From contig CP046522.1 in NCBI GenBank assembly GCA_009738435.1, positions 899,249-963,248 on the forward strand: a stretch of DNA of 64,000 nt. Direction: 5' to 3'. Below are positions 36,838-45,990 of the stretch, piece after piece. The translations under genes and the position numbers were made by a program. Position 1 is the first letter of the stretch. Every line of letters begins with the position of its first letter. A model generated the notes under the pieces. That model was not told where the DNA came from. It ran no database searches and was given only the letters and a program-made list of their open reading frames with translations. The DNA is from Clostridium bovifaecis (GTDB lineage Bacteria > Bacillota > Clostridia > Clostridiales > Clostridiaceae).

Positions 36838-37384
36838 TGGATTCCACAGAGAAATAATTGGTGGAGGAGTTATGCGTCTAAAACTAGGTGAAGTAACGGA
36901 CGACACCACAATGACCATAGCAGTTGCAGAAGGAATACTTGGAAATCCTGAAAACCCCATTGAAGCTATAGGAAGAAGATTTGTTGAATGTGAAGACTGG
37001 AAGGAAGCTTCTTTGTATGTTCATAAAGTTACTGGAGGCATTACTGCTGGAAATGGAACTTTAATGAGATGCATACCAGCTGCTTTATATTATGATAATT
37101 ATGAAAAAATGGTTGAGGTTACAAGGGAGCAATCTAAAATGACTCACTATGATGATAAGGCAAGTGAGACTTGTATTTTATATAACACCATGGTTTATAA
37201 GTATTTAAATAGAGAAGAAAAGTTTAAGACGCTTAAAGAGAGTATAAAAGGCTATGAAGAATATGAGAGGGTATTCTCTATGAAAAAGGAAGAGCTGCAT
37301 CTCTCGGGCTATGTAGTAGATAGTTTTCAATGTGCCCTTTGGTGCTCTATAAATTATGATAGTATAGAAGAGATAGTCGCTTAG
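36838..37384 (+). pseudogene. ADP-ribosylglycohydrolase fragment, truncated at both ends
   Basis: Coding begins upstream of the first ATG: GFHREIIGGGVMRLKLGEVT, then DDTTMTIAVAEGIL. GEVTDDTTM is the metal-binding motif of the DraG/ARH family, and VTGGITAGNGTLMRCIPAAL is typical of its core. The N-terminal start is missing beyond repeat B copy 3. The frame runs into hairpin repeat A copy 3 at the 3' end, where the C-terminal metal-binding motif should follow. Truncated at both junctions, it is probably inactive. Confidence 0.65.
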
Positions 37385-37413
37385 AATAGAAGTTCAAGTG
37401 ACTATCTTTTTTT
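37372..37413 (+). repeat. Hairpin repeat family A, copy 3
   Basis: GATAGTCGCTTAGAATAGAA, then GTTCAAGTGACTATC and seven Ts. The arms GATAGTC / GACTATC pair and extend inward. It forms the end of the truncated hydrolase frame. Confidence 0.65.
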
Positions 37414-37415
37414 CA

Positions 37416-37700
37416 TTAGAAAGCCGTGTTTGGCAAAATATCATGTGCAGTTTGGTGAGGAGAAGGAGGCGATGGGCCGCCTCCAGACTCATCTATGGAT
37501 GACGTATAAAGTTTATTGTTATGAACAATCATAGCTCTTGATGAATTGCCAGGAAGATTGCTAGTGATTTCTTCCCAGCTTGAACCATCAGTGGACTTAA
37601 ATACTTTTTCCCACTTCTTTGAACCATCTTTTTTACAACGCCATATTTCAGCTCTCATATCAATATTTTTAGGTTGAAAATCGTCAGGAAGGAAACTCAA
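37416..37700 (-). pseudogene. Fragment of a beta-propeller-like protein
   Basis: The minus-strand frame contains AEIWRCKKDGSKKWEKVFKS, TDGSSWEEITSNLPG and NSSRAMIVHNNKLYTSSID, short strands resembling propeller blades. It lacks a clear start and ends near repeat A copy 3, so it is probably a remnant. The family assignment is tentative. Confidence 0.35.
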
Positions 37701-37847
37701 AAAAGGAGAAGGCTGTAGAGCATAAAGAATTTTTGTTTAAAAAAATTTGGAATTAATTTAATAATATAACAATTAGTCCTATTTTAACGTCTATATTATA
37801 TGGGCAATAAGTATAAATATAAAATAATAGAAAAGAGGTAAATAAGC

Positions 37848-38348
37848 ATGAAAAAAATAATAACTGTAGGCATTACTTTATTACTGGGCTTATCTACGAT
37901 AGGATGCACAGCTAAGCAGGAGGTTATGCTAGGGGCAAAGGTATCTCAAGAAGAGAAAGCAACTAAAGCAGAGGAGAAAAATACTATTGAAAATTATACA
38001 AAGTTAATTGGTTTAAGTAAGGAGGAAATTATTGATGTCATGGGAGAAGAAGCTACTCCTATCGATGAAGGTGGATTAGAGTTTTCAAATGCTGGCATTA
38101 GAGTTTGGTTTGGAGAAGATGGAAAAAACGTAAGTCAAATTTTTATGAATAGCAGTGATATTGATTTCAATGGAGCAAGGATTGGTGAAAAAATAGAGGA
38201 CTTTAAAAGTGTTTTTGGAAAATCAGTATTAGAAGATACTGGTTCAGCATATAGTAACTTTGATTACGAAGGACTAATTTTACATGTACAATATGATCCA
38301 AGCACAAAGCAAGTTATAGCTGTATATCTAATGGATGAATGGGAATAG
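37848..38348 (+). CDS. Putative lipoprotein
   Basis: A 166-residue protein with a lipoprotein signal (ITLLLGLSTIGC, Cys about 20), a charged linker (SQEEKATKAEEKN) and a compact domain (LGLSKEEIIDVMGEE-like start, then VWFGEDGKNVSQIFM and GLILHVQYDPSTKQVIAVY). The fold recalls small anchored stalk or inhibitor domains but no family is certain. AGAGG precedes the ATG. Confidence 0.7.
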   Translation: MKKIITVGITLLLGLSTIGCTAKQEVMLGAKVSQEEKATKAEEKNTIENYTKLIGLSKEEIIDVMGEEATPIDEGGLEFSNAGIRVWFGEDGKNVSQIFMNSSDIDFNGARIGEKIEDFKSVFGKSVLEDTGSAYSNFDYEGLILHVQYDPSTKQVIAVYLMDEWE

Positions 38349-38455
38349 TCTTTAAAGTTATACCTATGCCCTTTAAAAGTGGAATTTAATTAATTGTGTT
38401 AAATTAATTGAATTAATCATATTATTAACTGTATATTATTTAATAGGAGTTTAAA

Positions 38456-39388
38456 ATGCTGTCAAACAGTGAGTTTGTAAGACAATCCTTGGAGCTAAAC
38501 TTATTCTTTATGAGAATAGCTAAAGAGCACTCTATATTTTTAGAGGCGAGCTTTACTACAAGAGACTATATATTTATAGAGCAATCAGAAATGTTAAAGA
38601 AGCTGTTCAGTAATTTGCTAGTAGAAACTATAAGAATGTCTGAGGGGCTAATTAGCCAAGAAGCAATAAGTTCAGGAGAATTGGTAACTGATTTAACTTT
38701 AGATGCAGAGAGAGAAACACAATTTTATACTAATATTGAAATCAATCTCAACATAACGAGGATGGAAGCAGTACTAGATATGAGAAGCCGCAGCAAGATT
38801 AATATGAATACAGTAAGAATGGTAGAGGACTTAAACAACAGGGCTATAATGGCTGCAGAGCAAATAGCAGCTTTTAAGAGTAATGTGCTTCAGAATATGT
38901 TGTCCTGCAGGATGTTTACAACAAATTATCCACTGCTTATCGACCATATTCTAAGAGAAGCTAAGTTTTATTTAAGAATGCTTAGAAAGTTGCAGAACAG
39001 AGAAGAATTCGATGTAGCTAGAGAAGCTGCGTACCAAGAGAACTTCTGGAATAGGATTATGGCTGAGCACTCAAAATTTATTAGAGGCTTACTGGACCCA
39101 ACTGAAGTTAAATTGTTTGACACCGCAAATGACTTTGGAAGAAGGTTTGATGAGCTAACTGCTGAAGCTAAAAATCTAGCTAATAACTTAGGTATTTTAC
39201 CTGAAGTAACAGAAAGAAGTCTTAAAAATGCTGTTGAAATTAGAGATTTTAAAAAGCAGGGGACTGAAGGGCTTGTACAATGTAAAATTAAATCAATTGC
39301 CTATCCTTTGCTTGGCGACCATGTCGTCAGGGAAGCAAATCACTATATAAGAATGTTGAAGAGCTTTAAACAAGGTGAGATGGGATAG
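38456..39388 (+). CDS. DUF2935 family protein
   Basis: A 310-residue all-helical protein made of two similar halves: FMRIAKEHSIFLEASF / NRIMAEHSKFIRGLLD and HILREAKFYLRML / HVVREANHYIRML. Conserved His and Glu at these places suggest a ferritin-like metal-binding bundle. The family is common in spore-forming Firmicutes; its role is unknown. TAGGAG precedes the ATG. Confidence 0.8.
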   Translation: MLSNSEFVRQSLELNLFFMRIAKEHSIFLEASFTTRDYIFIEQSEMLKKLFSNLLVETIRMSEGLISQEAISSGELVTDLTLDAERETQFYTNIEINLNITRMEAVLDMRSRSKINMNTVRMVEDLNNRAIMAAEQIAAFKSNVLQNMLSCRMFTTNYPLLIDHILREAKFYLRMLRKLQNREEFDVAREAAYQENFWNRIMAEHSKFIRGLLDPTEVKLFDTANDFGRRFDELTAEAKNLANNLGILPEVTERSLKNAVEIRDFKKQGTEGLVQCKIKSIAYPLLGDHVVREANHYIRMLKSFKQGEMG

Positions 39389-39394
39389 TATAAT

Positions 39395-39440
39395 TTCAGC
39401 AAACAAGAACTTCCAATTCCTGTTATGACCTCAGAGGTTG
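39395..39440 (+). repeat. Dispersed repeat family B, copy 4
   Basis: CAGCAAACAAGAACTTCCAA, then TTCCTGTTATGACCTCAGAGG. It is one of the better-preserved copies. Confidence 0.55.
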
Positions 39441-39478
39441 TAGTATAAGATTCCATTTTATATTTTATATGGAAAAGG

Positions 39479-39525
39479 AATAATCTGCGCACCTTCCATT
39501 TGGTGGAATTTGCGCAGATTATTTT
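39479..39525. terminator. Bidirectional terminator hairpin
   Basis: AATAATCTGCGCA (39479-39491) pairs with TGCGCAGATTATT (39511-39523); CTTCCA / TGGAA extends the stem. It lies between convergent DUF2935 and BKACE genes. Confidence 0.7.
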
Positions 39526-39642
39526 ACACTTTCCTTTTTATATTCACGTTAATAACAATACTGTTGATTTAATACTAGCTGCTGCATTCAAGAAAGTATC
39601 CCAACTATGTTCAGGTTCTGTATTACATAGTGGTTTATAGAG

Positions 39643-40491
39643 CTATAATATCTTTCTAGTTAAGCCATAAATCTCGCGAGCTTCATCAGGAGTTGCTGCT
39701 TCTAAGTCAGCTTCTTCCAGCAGGCGCTTAGCACGAGCAACGAATTGGGCGTTATTATCTGCTAAGACACCTTTTCTATAATATACATTATCCTCCATAC
39801 CAACACGTAAATGACCGCCCATAGCAATAGTAGCCATCATAATAGGTAGATGTCCTTGGCCAATTCCACAAGCTGCCCATGTACTGCCTTTAGGAATAAG
39901 AGTTCGTAGGAATACTAAGTTTTCTATTGTACTAGTCATGCCGCCAGGACAGCCGAGAACGATTTGGTAATGGCAGGGAGCCTTTAATACACCCTTTTTT
40001 ACATAGTAAATGGAGTTGTAAATCATTCCAGCATCAAAAATTTCGATTTCTGGCTTTATATTGCTTTCCTGAAGGGCATGGCCCAACTTCTCTAGGAAAG
40101 AAGGTGGATTCATAAATACGGTTCGGTGCTGCCAGTTGAGAGTTCCCGCATCGTAGGAAGCCATCTCAGGTAGAAGTTGCTGCAAAGGATAGATACGTTC
40201 TTCGTCTCCAAAATCCACACTGCCAGAGCTAGTCATATTCAAACATATATCACAGTCTTTATAAGCACGAATACGTTCGATTGTCTCTTTATACTTATTG
40301 AAATCTGTAGATGGAGAGCCATCATCATTACGAACATGAATATGGGCTATTGCGGCACCAGCTTTCCAACATTCATAGACATCCTCGGCAATCTCTTTAG
40401 GCGTGAAGGGTACATTTGGATTATCATCATGGGTTGGCCAAGAGCCTGTGACAGCAACACTAATTACACGTTTTTTCTTTAAATCAGACAT
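39643..40491 (-). CDS. Beta-keto acid cleavage enzyme (BKACE, DUF849)
   Basis: A 282-residue TIM-barrel enzyme. The zinc-binding HIHVRND motif (about 49-55), MTSSGS, GCPGGMTST and HLRVGMEDNVYY are typical of the family. BKACEs condense a beta-keto acid with acetyl-CoA to give acetoacetate and a new CoA thioester; Kce of lysine fermentation is the prototype. TAGGAGGT precedes the ATG. It is driven by the sigma-54 promoter at 40566-40582. With the dehydrogenase and permease across the activator gene, it suggests catabolism of an imported hydroxy acid through its keto form. The substrate is unknown. Confidence 0.88.
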   Translation of the reverse strand: MSDLKKKRVISVAVTGSWPTHDDNPNVPFTPKEIAEDVYECWKAGAAIAHIHVRNDDGSPSTDFNKYKETIERIRAYKDCDICLNMTSSGSVDFGDEERIYPLQQLLPEMASYDAGTLNWQHRTVFMNPPSFLEKLGHALQESNIKPEIEIFDAGMIYNSIYYVKKGVLKAPCHYQIVLGCPGGMTSTIENLVFLRTLIPKGSTWAACGIGQGHLPIMMATIAMGGHLRVGMEDNVYYRKGVLADNNAQFVARAKRLLEEADLEAATPDEAREIYGLTRKIL

Positions 40492-40565
40492 TTTGTTTAC
40501 CTCCTATAGATAAAAAATAGGGAAAAGTTCTAAGAAAAATATGTTTCCCTCATCTTTATCTTATA

Positions 40566-40582
40566 GCAAGAATTGCGCCAAG
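40566..40582 (-). promoter_or_regulatory. Sigma-54 promoter of the BKACE gene
   Basis: On the minus strand TTGGCGCAATTCTTGCT has GG and GC separated by exactly ten bases. It lies about 75 bases upstream of the BKACE start and next to a sigma-54 activator gene. Confidence 0.75.
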
Positions 40583-40619
40583 CTTTTATGTTCATTTCCA
40601 TATACTTTTTTATATAAAT

Positions 40620-40674
40620 AAGTCAAAAACGGTTTACGAATCGATATTGATTCGATACAAACCGTTTTTGACTT
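40620..40674. promoter_or_regulatory. Large dyad: terminator and possible activator site
   Basis: AAGTCAAAAACGGTTT (40620-40635) pairs with its exact complement at 40659-40674; inner arms GAATC / GATTC extend the dyad. It can end the activator transcript (minus strand) through the T-run in the arm. It also sits 40-90 bp upstream of the BKACE sigma-54 promoter, where an enhancer site would lie. Confidence 0.55.
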
Positions 40675-40688
40675 ATAATAAATAATAT

Positions 40689-42128
40689 TCAAAGGTTATA
40701 TTTCATCTTCCGTCTCATGATGGAGGTCTGACTGGTTCCTAAGGCATCAGCCATCTTATAAGATGTTTTATAACGTTTCAATGCATGAGAAAGATATGCC
40801 TCTTCACATTGATCTAAATAGTCCTTCAAAGTAACGCCTTCATCTAGCATTTTTTCACAGGAGAGTTCTGTGGTGGAGGAAGATTTGGGAATAGGCACAG
40901 TATGAAGAACATTCGTGTGAAAATGCTGATGCTGACCACCTGAGATATCCTCTATGTTTTTAAGTTCAATTATATCGCCTATGCTGACAACTACTGCACG
41001 TTCTACAAAATTCTTTAGTTCACGGACGTTTCCAGGCCATTCATAGTGCATAATGTTGTCCATAGTCCTTGGGGAAAATATTTTTTTCCTATTATATTCA
41101 TAGCAAAAATGTTCTAGAAAATGATTAGCTAGTGGTATAATGTCTTCTTTTCTTTCCCGAAGTGGAGGAATACAAATAGGAACCACATTTAGCCGATAAT
41201 ACAGATCCAGACGAAATTGCTTTTTTTCAACCAGGTCTAAAAGATCTTCATTCGCAGCAGTCACTAAACGAAAGTCAATGTGCTTGGAGTGTATTGAGCC
41301 TACCCTGTTGATGGTTTTTGTTTCAATTGCACGAAGAAGCTTTCCTTGGAGACTGATTGGAAGAGAGTTAATCTCATCTAGAAATAGAACTCCGCCATCA
41401 GCCTCCTCAAAAAATCCTTTTTTTCCTCCAGCAGAAGCACCAGTAAAAGCACCTTTTTCATAACCAAATAGCTCAGCTTCTAAAAGATTTTCAGGTATAG
41501 ACGCACAATTGACAACCACAAATGGCTTGTCACCTCTCTTTCCAGCTTGATGAATGTATTTGGCAATTACCTCTTTGCCAGTGCCAGACTCACCTGAAAT
41601 TAAAATCGTAGAATCCACATCAGCAACGTTTTGAATCATTTTAAGAAGATTCAACATAGAAGGACTCTTAGCGATAAAAGAGTCGTTATCCCAGGCGATT
41701 TCAGGTAAAGATAAAGAAGAAAAGGATGATATAACGTCAAACTGGCTGGCTTCATAATAAAGGGAATTAAGCATCTCAAGAGGATAAACTACAGCCAGAA
41801 TGTTTTCAATCATTCCACAGCTATTAAAAAGTGGAGTAGAAACAACAAGTTGACGAATTTGCTTGCGGCCATAGTTTTGTGTGTCATAGACATCTTGAAA
41901 CATAACAATACGACGCTTTTTTTCATACACAAGGTCAGAGATACATATATCAATCTGTTTCGTTTGCAAAAAGTCGTGAACATTGTAATGCAGCAAGATA
42001 TTTTTCGGCATGTTTAGCATTCGAATGTAGGAGCTATTGACAAATATATAGTTTCCGCAGTTATCTAGAACATAGATGCCTTGTGGTACATTATCCAAAA
42101 GTGTTTCGTAAAACTTGGATAGTTCCAT
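40689..42128 (-). CDS. Sigma-54 dependent activator with PAS sensor
   Basis: A 479-residue protein. An N-terminal PAS domain (LLDNVPQGIYVLDNCGNYIF) is followed by an AAA+ domain with GESGTGKEVIAKYIH, the sigma-54 contact loop GAFTGA, and FLDEINSLP. A Fis-type helix-turn-helix ends it (KMADALGTSQTSIMRRKMKY). It probably senses a small metabolite through PAS and activates both flanking sigma-54 promoters (40566-40582 minus, 42263-42280 plus). It lies between the two target units. Confidence 0.9.
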   Translation of the reverse strand: MELSKFYETLLDNVPQGIYVLDNCGNYIFVNSSYIRMLNMPKNILLHYNVHDFLQTKQIDICISDLVYEKKRRIVMFQDVYDTQNYGRKQIRQLVVSTPLFNSCGMIENILAVVYPLEMLNSLYYEASQFDVISSFSSLSLPEIAWDNDSFIAKSPSMLNLLKMIQNVADVDSTILISGESGTGKEVIAKYIHQAGKRGDKPFVVVNCASIPENLLEAELFGYEKGAFTGASAGGKKGFFEEADGGVLFLDEINSLPISLQGKLLRAIETKTINRVGSIHSKHIDFRLVTAANEDLLDLVEKKQFRLDLYYRLNVVPICIPPLRERKEDIIPLANHFLEHFCYEYNRKKIFSPRTMDNIMHYEWPGNVRELKNFVERAVVVSIGDIIELKNIEDISGGQHQHFHTNVLHTVPIPKSSSTTELSCEKMLDEGVTLKDYLDQCEEAYLSHALKRYKTSYKMADALGTSQTSIMRRKMKYNL

Positions 42129-42262
42129 GTATAAAGACCCCTTTCTCTGGATGTTAATCTATCTATATAAAGAATATAGCAGATAGTTCCTTAAGTGTCA
42201 TCTTTAAATCCACAATAAAAAAGTTTACATAGAATTGAGAAAAAGAAAGATAGATTTTTTAT

Positions 42263-42280
42263 TTGGCATAGAAGTTGCTG
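42263..42280 (+). promoter_or_regulatory. Sigma-54 promoter of the dehydrogenase-permease unit
   Basis: TTTGGCATAGAAGTTGCT has GG (42265-42266) and GC (42277-42278) ten bases apart. It lies 38 bases upstream of the gene and diverges from the activator. Confidence 0.78.
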
Positions 42281-42317
42281 TAATTATAAGCATAAAATTA
42301 AAAGGAGGTTTTTATTT

Positions 42318-43361
42318 ATGAAAGTTGCAATTTTAGGATGCGGTGCTATGGGAACAGTATTGGGTGCCTATCTTACAAAAAAAGGTTGTGCAGTTGAACT
42401 TATCGATAGCTATCAGGCTCATGTGGACGCGCTAAATAATTCTGGTGCTCATATTGTAGGAACAGTAGATTTCACGGTGCCAGTAAAAGCCATTACACCT
42501 GATCAAATGGAGGGAATCTACGATATTGTCTTCCTCTTCACGAAACAGACAAGTAATGAAGAGGTTCTTCCTAAACTACTTCCTTATCTAGGACCTAATA
42601 GTACAGTTTGTACTCTACAAAACGGTGTACCGGAGCCTTTTGTTGCCAATTATGTGGGCAAAGAGCGTACAGTAGGAGGTACAGTTCTTTGGGGAGCTAC
42701 CTTTATGGAGCCAGGTGTTTCAGAGCTAACTCAAGATCTATCACGAAATGACCACCTTTTTGAAATCGGAGAGATAGATGGTTCCATTACTCCGAGGATT
42801 CAAGCTGTAGCAGATGTTCTTAATTTTATGGGACATACAAAAGTCTCAGATAGCTTGATGGCTTCACGTTGGGGAAAACTAATAAATAACGCTTGTATGA
42901 GCGGAATGTCAGCTGCCTGTGGTTGTACATTTGGGGGTGTTTTGGATAATGATATAGCTCGTGCTTGTTTAAGCTACCTAGGCCGAGAAGTTAAACTCTG
43001 CTGCGAGGCTGCTGGTTATCAGCTTCCAACTCTGCTTCATGAGCAATCTCCCGAAACGTTAGATTTGAAAGATCAAGCTATGTTTAATGCAGACCAAGAG
43101 ATGTTCCTTACTATGTATTCTGATATGCGTACAGCCAAGGCAAGTATGCTTCAGGATTTAGAAAAGAAAAAGCTAACAGAAGTAAAAATGATTAATGGTT
43201 ACGTTTGTCAGACTGGTGATAAATACGGAATCGATACACCATTCAATGATAAGGTTGTAGAAGTCGTTTCCAAGATTGAGAAGGGAGAGCTTCCTCTTTC
43301 CATGGATAACGTAAATCTCTTTGATCGCACACTCTTCACCTATGATCTTTATAGTATCTAA
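42318..43361 (+). CDS. Ketopantoate reductase-like (PanE/ApbA family) dehydrogenase
   Basis: A 347-residue NAD(P)-dependent enzyme. The Rossmann motif is ILGCGAMGTVLGAYL (about 4-18), with FLFTKQTSNEEV and TLQNGVPEP in the expected places, and KLINNACMSGMSA in the C-terminal helical domain, where the catalytic lysine lies. AAAGGAGG precedes the ATG. The family usually reduces 2-ketopantoate. In this catabolic unit it more likely oxidises a hydroxy acid to the keto acid used by BKACE; that is inference from context. Confidence 0.8.
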   Translation: MKVAILGCGAMGTVLGAYLTKKGCAVELIDSYQAHVDALNNSGAHIVGTVDFTVPVKAITPDQMEGIYDIVFLFTKQTSNEEVLPKLLPYLGPNSTVCTLQNGVPEPFVANYVGKERTVGGTVLWGATFMEPGVSELTQDLSRNDHLFEIGEIDGSITPRIQAVADVLNFMGHTKVSDSLMASRWGKLINNACMSGMSAACGCTFGGVLDNDIARACLSYLGREVKLCCEAAGYQLPTLLHEQSPETLDLKDQAMFNADQEMFLTMYSDMRTAKASMLQDLEKKKLTEVKMINGYVCQTGDKYGIDTPFNDKVVEVVSKIEKGELPLSMDNVNLFDRTLFTYDLYSI

Positions 43362-43412
43362 GTTTTTTTGGGGACAATCCTTTTAAAGTTAAATTAAGGA
43401 GGTATCGCTGCC

Positions 43413-44732
43413 ATGATTGGTATTATCGGTCTAATCTGTGCTATTGCTGTTTTAGTTATTGGCGCATATAAAGGTCTGGGTGCACTTCCACTAACGATTT
43501 TGGCTTCCCTTGTTGCTATCGTTACGAATGTAATGCCCCTTTGGGATTCTTTTGCTGTTCACTATATGAAGGGCTATACTAGCGCCTATATGAGTTATTT
43601 CTTATTATTTGCCAGCTCAGCTCTTTATGCTAAACTAATGGACGAATCAGGTTGTGCTACAACAATCGGTTATAAGTTTATTGATTGGTTTGGGAAAAAA
43701 AACATAATGTTAGTCACAATTTTAATTGTTTCTGTACTGACTTATGGTGGTGTAAGTCTATTTGTAGTTGTTTACGCAGTTGCACCGATTATGTTTTTAT
43801 TGTTTAAAGAAGCAAATTTGCCTCGTCATTTGACCATGGCTTGTCTTATTGTAGGTTCTGCCACATATACAATGACCACTCTTCCTGGCAGTCCACAGCT
43901 TACAAACGTGGTTCCTACTGAATATTTGGGTACGACTATGACGGCTGCACCTATTCTCAGTATTCTGTGTGCCATAGGAATATTCTCACTTTGTCTGGCT
44001 TATTGCACATGGGCTCAGAAAAAAGCAGTAGCACGCGGTGAAGTTTGGACTTATCCAGATAATATAGATCCAACCCTCTTTGAAGTCAAAGATCGTAGTT
44101 TGCTCCCTATTTCATGGAAGGCATTCACTCCTATCGTTGTTCTTTTACTTATAATTATTGTTGGAGGAAAATTTGTATCTAACTCAAATATGTTGGCTAC
44201 ATCTGCAATGTTGGTTGGTGCATTACTAACCTTTTTACTAAACTACTCCAAATTTAAAGGTAAGGATTGGACAGAAGTGTTGACGAACGGATTAGGAGGC
44301 GGTATATCAGGCATTGGGGGACTAGCTGCTGTATTAGCTTTTGGTACAGTAGTTCAAAGCTCTGCCGCTTTTACAAATATAGTGAACTGGGTGTTAGGTT
44401 TGAATATGCATCCTTATGTTCGAGGTATCTTTGCTACCAGTGTCTTCTCTGGAATTACAGGATCTTCTTCCGGTGGCTTGCGATTAATGTATCAATCCTT
44501 AGGAGATACCTTTATTAACTCTGGGGTTAACCTAGATGTATTACATCGACTTACTGCCATTGCTGCTGGCGGACTGGATACTTTGCCGCATTCTCCTGGG
44601 TTATTTCTTATGTTTAGTGTATTGGGTTTGAATCATAAGAACTCTTATCGTCATGTATTTGCATGCAGCGTCTGCATTCCTGTAATTGTCTGTGTTGTTG
44701 CTACAGTTGCTTGCATTGTGTTAGGAGTTTAA
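43413..44732 (+). CDS. GntP-family permease
   Basis: A 439-residue membrane protein with about 12 hydrophobic segments, resembling gluconate:H+ symporters and related permeases (TLPGSPQLTNVVPTEYLGT, GLGGGISGIGGLAAVLAFG, SGITGSSSGGLRLMYQS). TTAAGGAGG precedes the ATG. It follows the dehydrogenase by 51 bases in the same sigma-54 unit. It probably imports the hydroxy acid substrate. Confidence 0.85.
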   Translation: MIGIIGLICAIAVLVIGAYKGLGALPLTILASLVAIVTNVMPLWDSFAVHYMKGYTSAYMSYFLLFASSALYAKLMDESGCATTIGYKFIDWFGKKNIMLVTILIVSVLTYGGVSLFVVVYAVAPIMFLLFKEANLPRHLTMACLIVGSATYTMTTLPGSPQLTNVVPTEYLGTTMTAAPILSILCAIGIFSLCLAYCTWAQKKAVARGEVWTYPDNIDPTLFEVKDRSLLPISWKAFTPIVVLLLIIIVGGKFVSNSNMLATSAMLVGALLTFLLNYSKFKGKDWTEVLTNGLGGGISGIGGLAAVLAFGTVVQSSAAFTNIVNWVLGLNMHPYVRGIFATSVFSGITGSSSGGLRLMYQSLGDTFINSGVNLDVLHRLTAIAAGGLDTLPHSPGLFLMFSVLGLNHKNSYRHVFACSVCIPVIVCVVATVACIVLGV

Positions 44733-44779
44733 TACCTGATTTTTATCATTTGATCATATTAATAGCTTATTCTTTTTTT

Positions 44780-44821
44780 AATAAACGTTTTCTTTTGTTA
44801 TAGTAAAAGGAAACGTTTATT
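44780..44821. terminator. Bidirectional terminator
   Basis: AATAAACGTTT (44780-44790) pairs with AAACGTTTATT (44811-44821) between the convergent permease and EamA genes; T-rich sequence lies on both sides. Confidence 0.7.
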
Positions 44822-45752
44822 ATTGTTCTTCCTTTTCCTCTTTTGCAGAAGCTAAGTTAAGTTTTTTATTCACTCCAATAACACCTGCCAAAATCATAGC
44901 TGTACCAATAAAATGGTATACATAAAAACTTTCATTTAATACAAATACGCCAGCAAATATACTTACTACAGTAGATAGGTTAGAAAAAATTCCTACAATA
45001 GCAGCATCCATCTTAGAAACTGAGTAATTTGATAAAAATGAAGTACCTATAGAGGAAAGAAAGCTTAAATATAAAATTGCAATAAGAAATGGCTTATTTT
45101 GCAATGTTGTTAAGAAACTCTTCATAGATAAAGTTTCACCATAGAATATAAGGGCACATATATTGAAAAAAGTTGCACCTACTAACATCATTCCGTAGGT
45201 TAGCTCTATAGGTGTAAAGCTAGTTGAAAGCTTTTTTGCCATAACCGTATATGAGGAAGTTGATATTACAGATAAAAATATGAGAAAAGGTCCTAGAAAG
45301 CTTTTATTTAAAGTAATACCATTCATTATATATATCACCATGACGCCAAAAACTGAAAGAAGAGCAAAAGATCTCTGCCTTGTTGATATGTTTTCTTTTA
45401 AAAAGTAATAGCTCATTATCATAATAATTATAGGTGTTAGGGCCATTATTATGCCAGCCTCTGAACTAGATGCATACTTCATTCCATAAGCCTGGAAGGT
45501 AAAAAACATAACTGGCTGAACAATAGAAAAGAGTAAAAGGATTTTAAGATTTTTATTTTTATAATTTACTTTTATTACTTTAAACAATATAAGTAAAGAC
45601 ATTATTAAAAATGCTATGGAAAAACGATAGGCCAAAGTGAATAAAGGTGGTAAGACAGCAACAGCATTTTTAGTAAATAATAGGCTAAATCCAACTATTA
45701 CTGCATTTAGTACTGCAGAGATAATTGGAAGAATAGATTTAATCTTATACAT
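44820..45752 (-). CDS. EamA/DMT-superfamily transporter
   Basis: A 310-residue protein with ten hydrophobic segments in two EamA repeats (IIMALTPIIIMIMSYYFLKE and NLSTVVSIFAGVFVLNESFY). It ends in a charged tail (SAKEEKEEQ). AGGAGG precedes the start. The substrate cannot be predicted; the family exports metabolites or amino acids. Confidence 0.85.
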   Translation of the reverse strand: MYKIKSILPIISAVLNAVIVGFSLLFTKNAVAVLPPLFTLAYRFSIAFLIMSLLILFKVIKVNYKNKNLKILLLFSIVQPVMFFTFQAYGMKYASSSEAGIIMALTPIIIMIMSYYFLKENISTRQRSFALLSVFGVMVIYIMNGITLNKSFLGPFLIFLSVISTSSYTVMAKKLSTSFTPIELTYGMMLVGATFFNICALIFYGETLSMKSFLTTLQNKPFLIAILYLSFLSSIGTSFLSNYSVSKMDAAIVGIFSNLSTVVSIFAGVFVLNESFYVYHFIGTAMILAGVIGVNKKLNLASAKEEKEEQ

Positions 45753-45990
45753 TGGAACCTCCTAGTAAAATGTTAAAAATTTATATATATATATCAAAAT
45801 CGTGGCATAGGTTTTACCATTATTTCCTGTATAAATTTATTATACTTACTGTCTATATTAAAGTATATAGTATTTAACAAGTTAAGTATACCTATATAAT
45901 AAGGCTTTTATATTTCTATAGTGATTTTTTTATTATAAAAATGTGGTATTATTATACATATATAATGCATATTATTGTAGGAGGGAAAAT

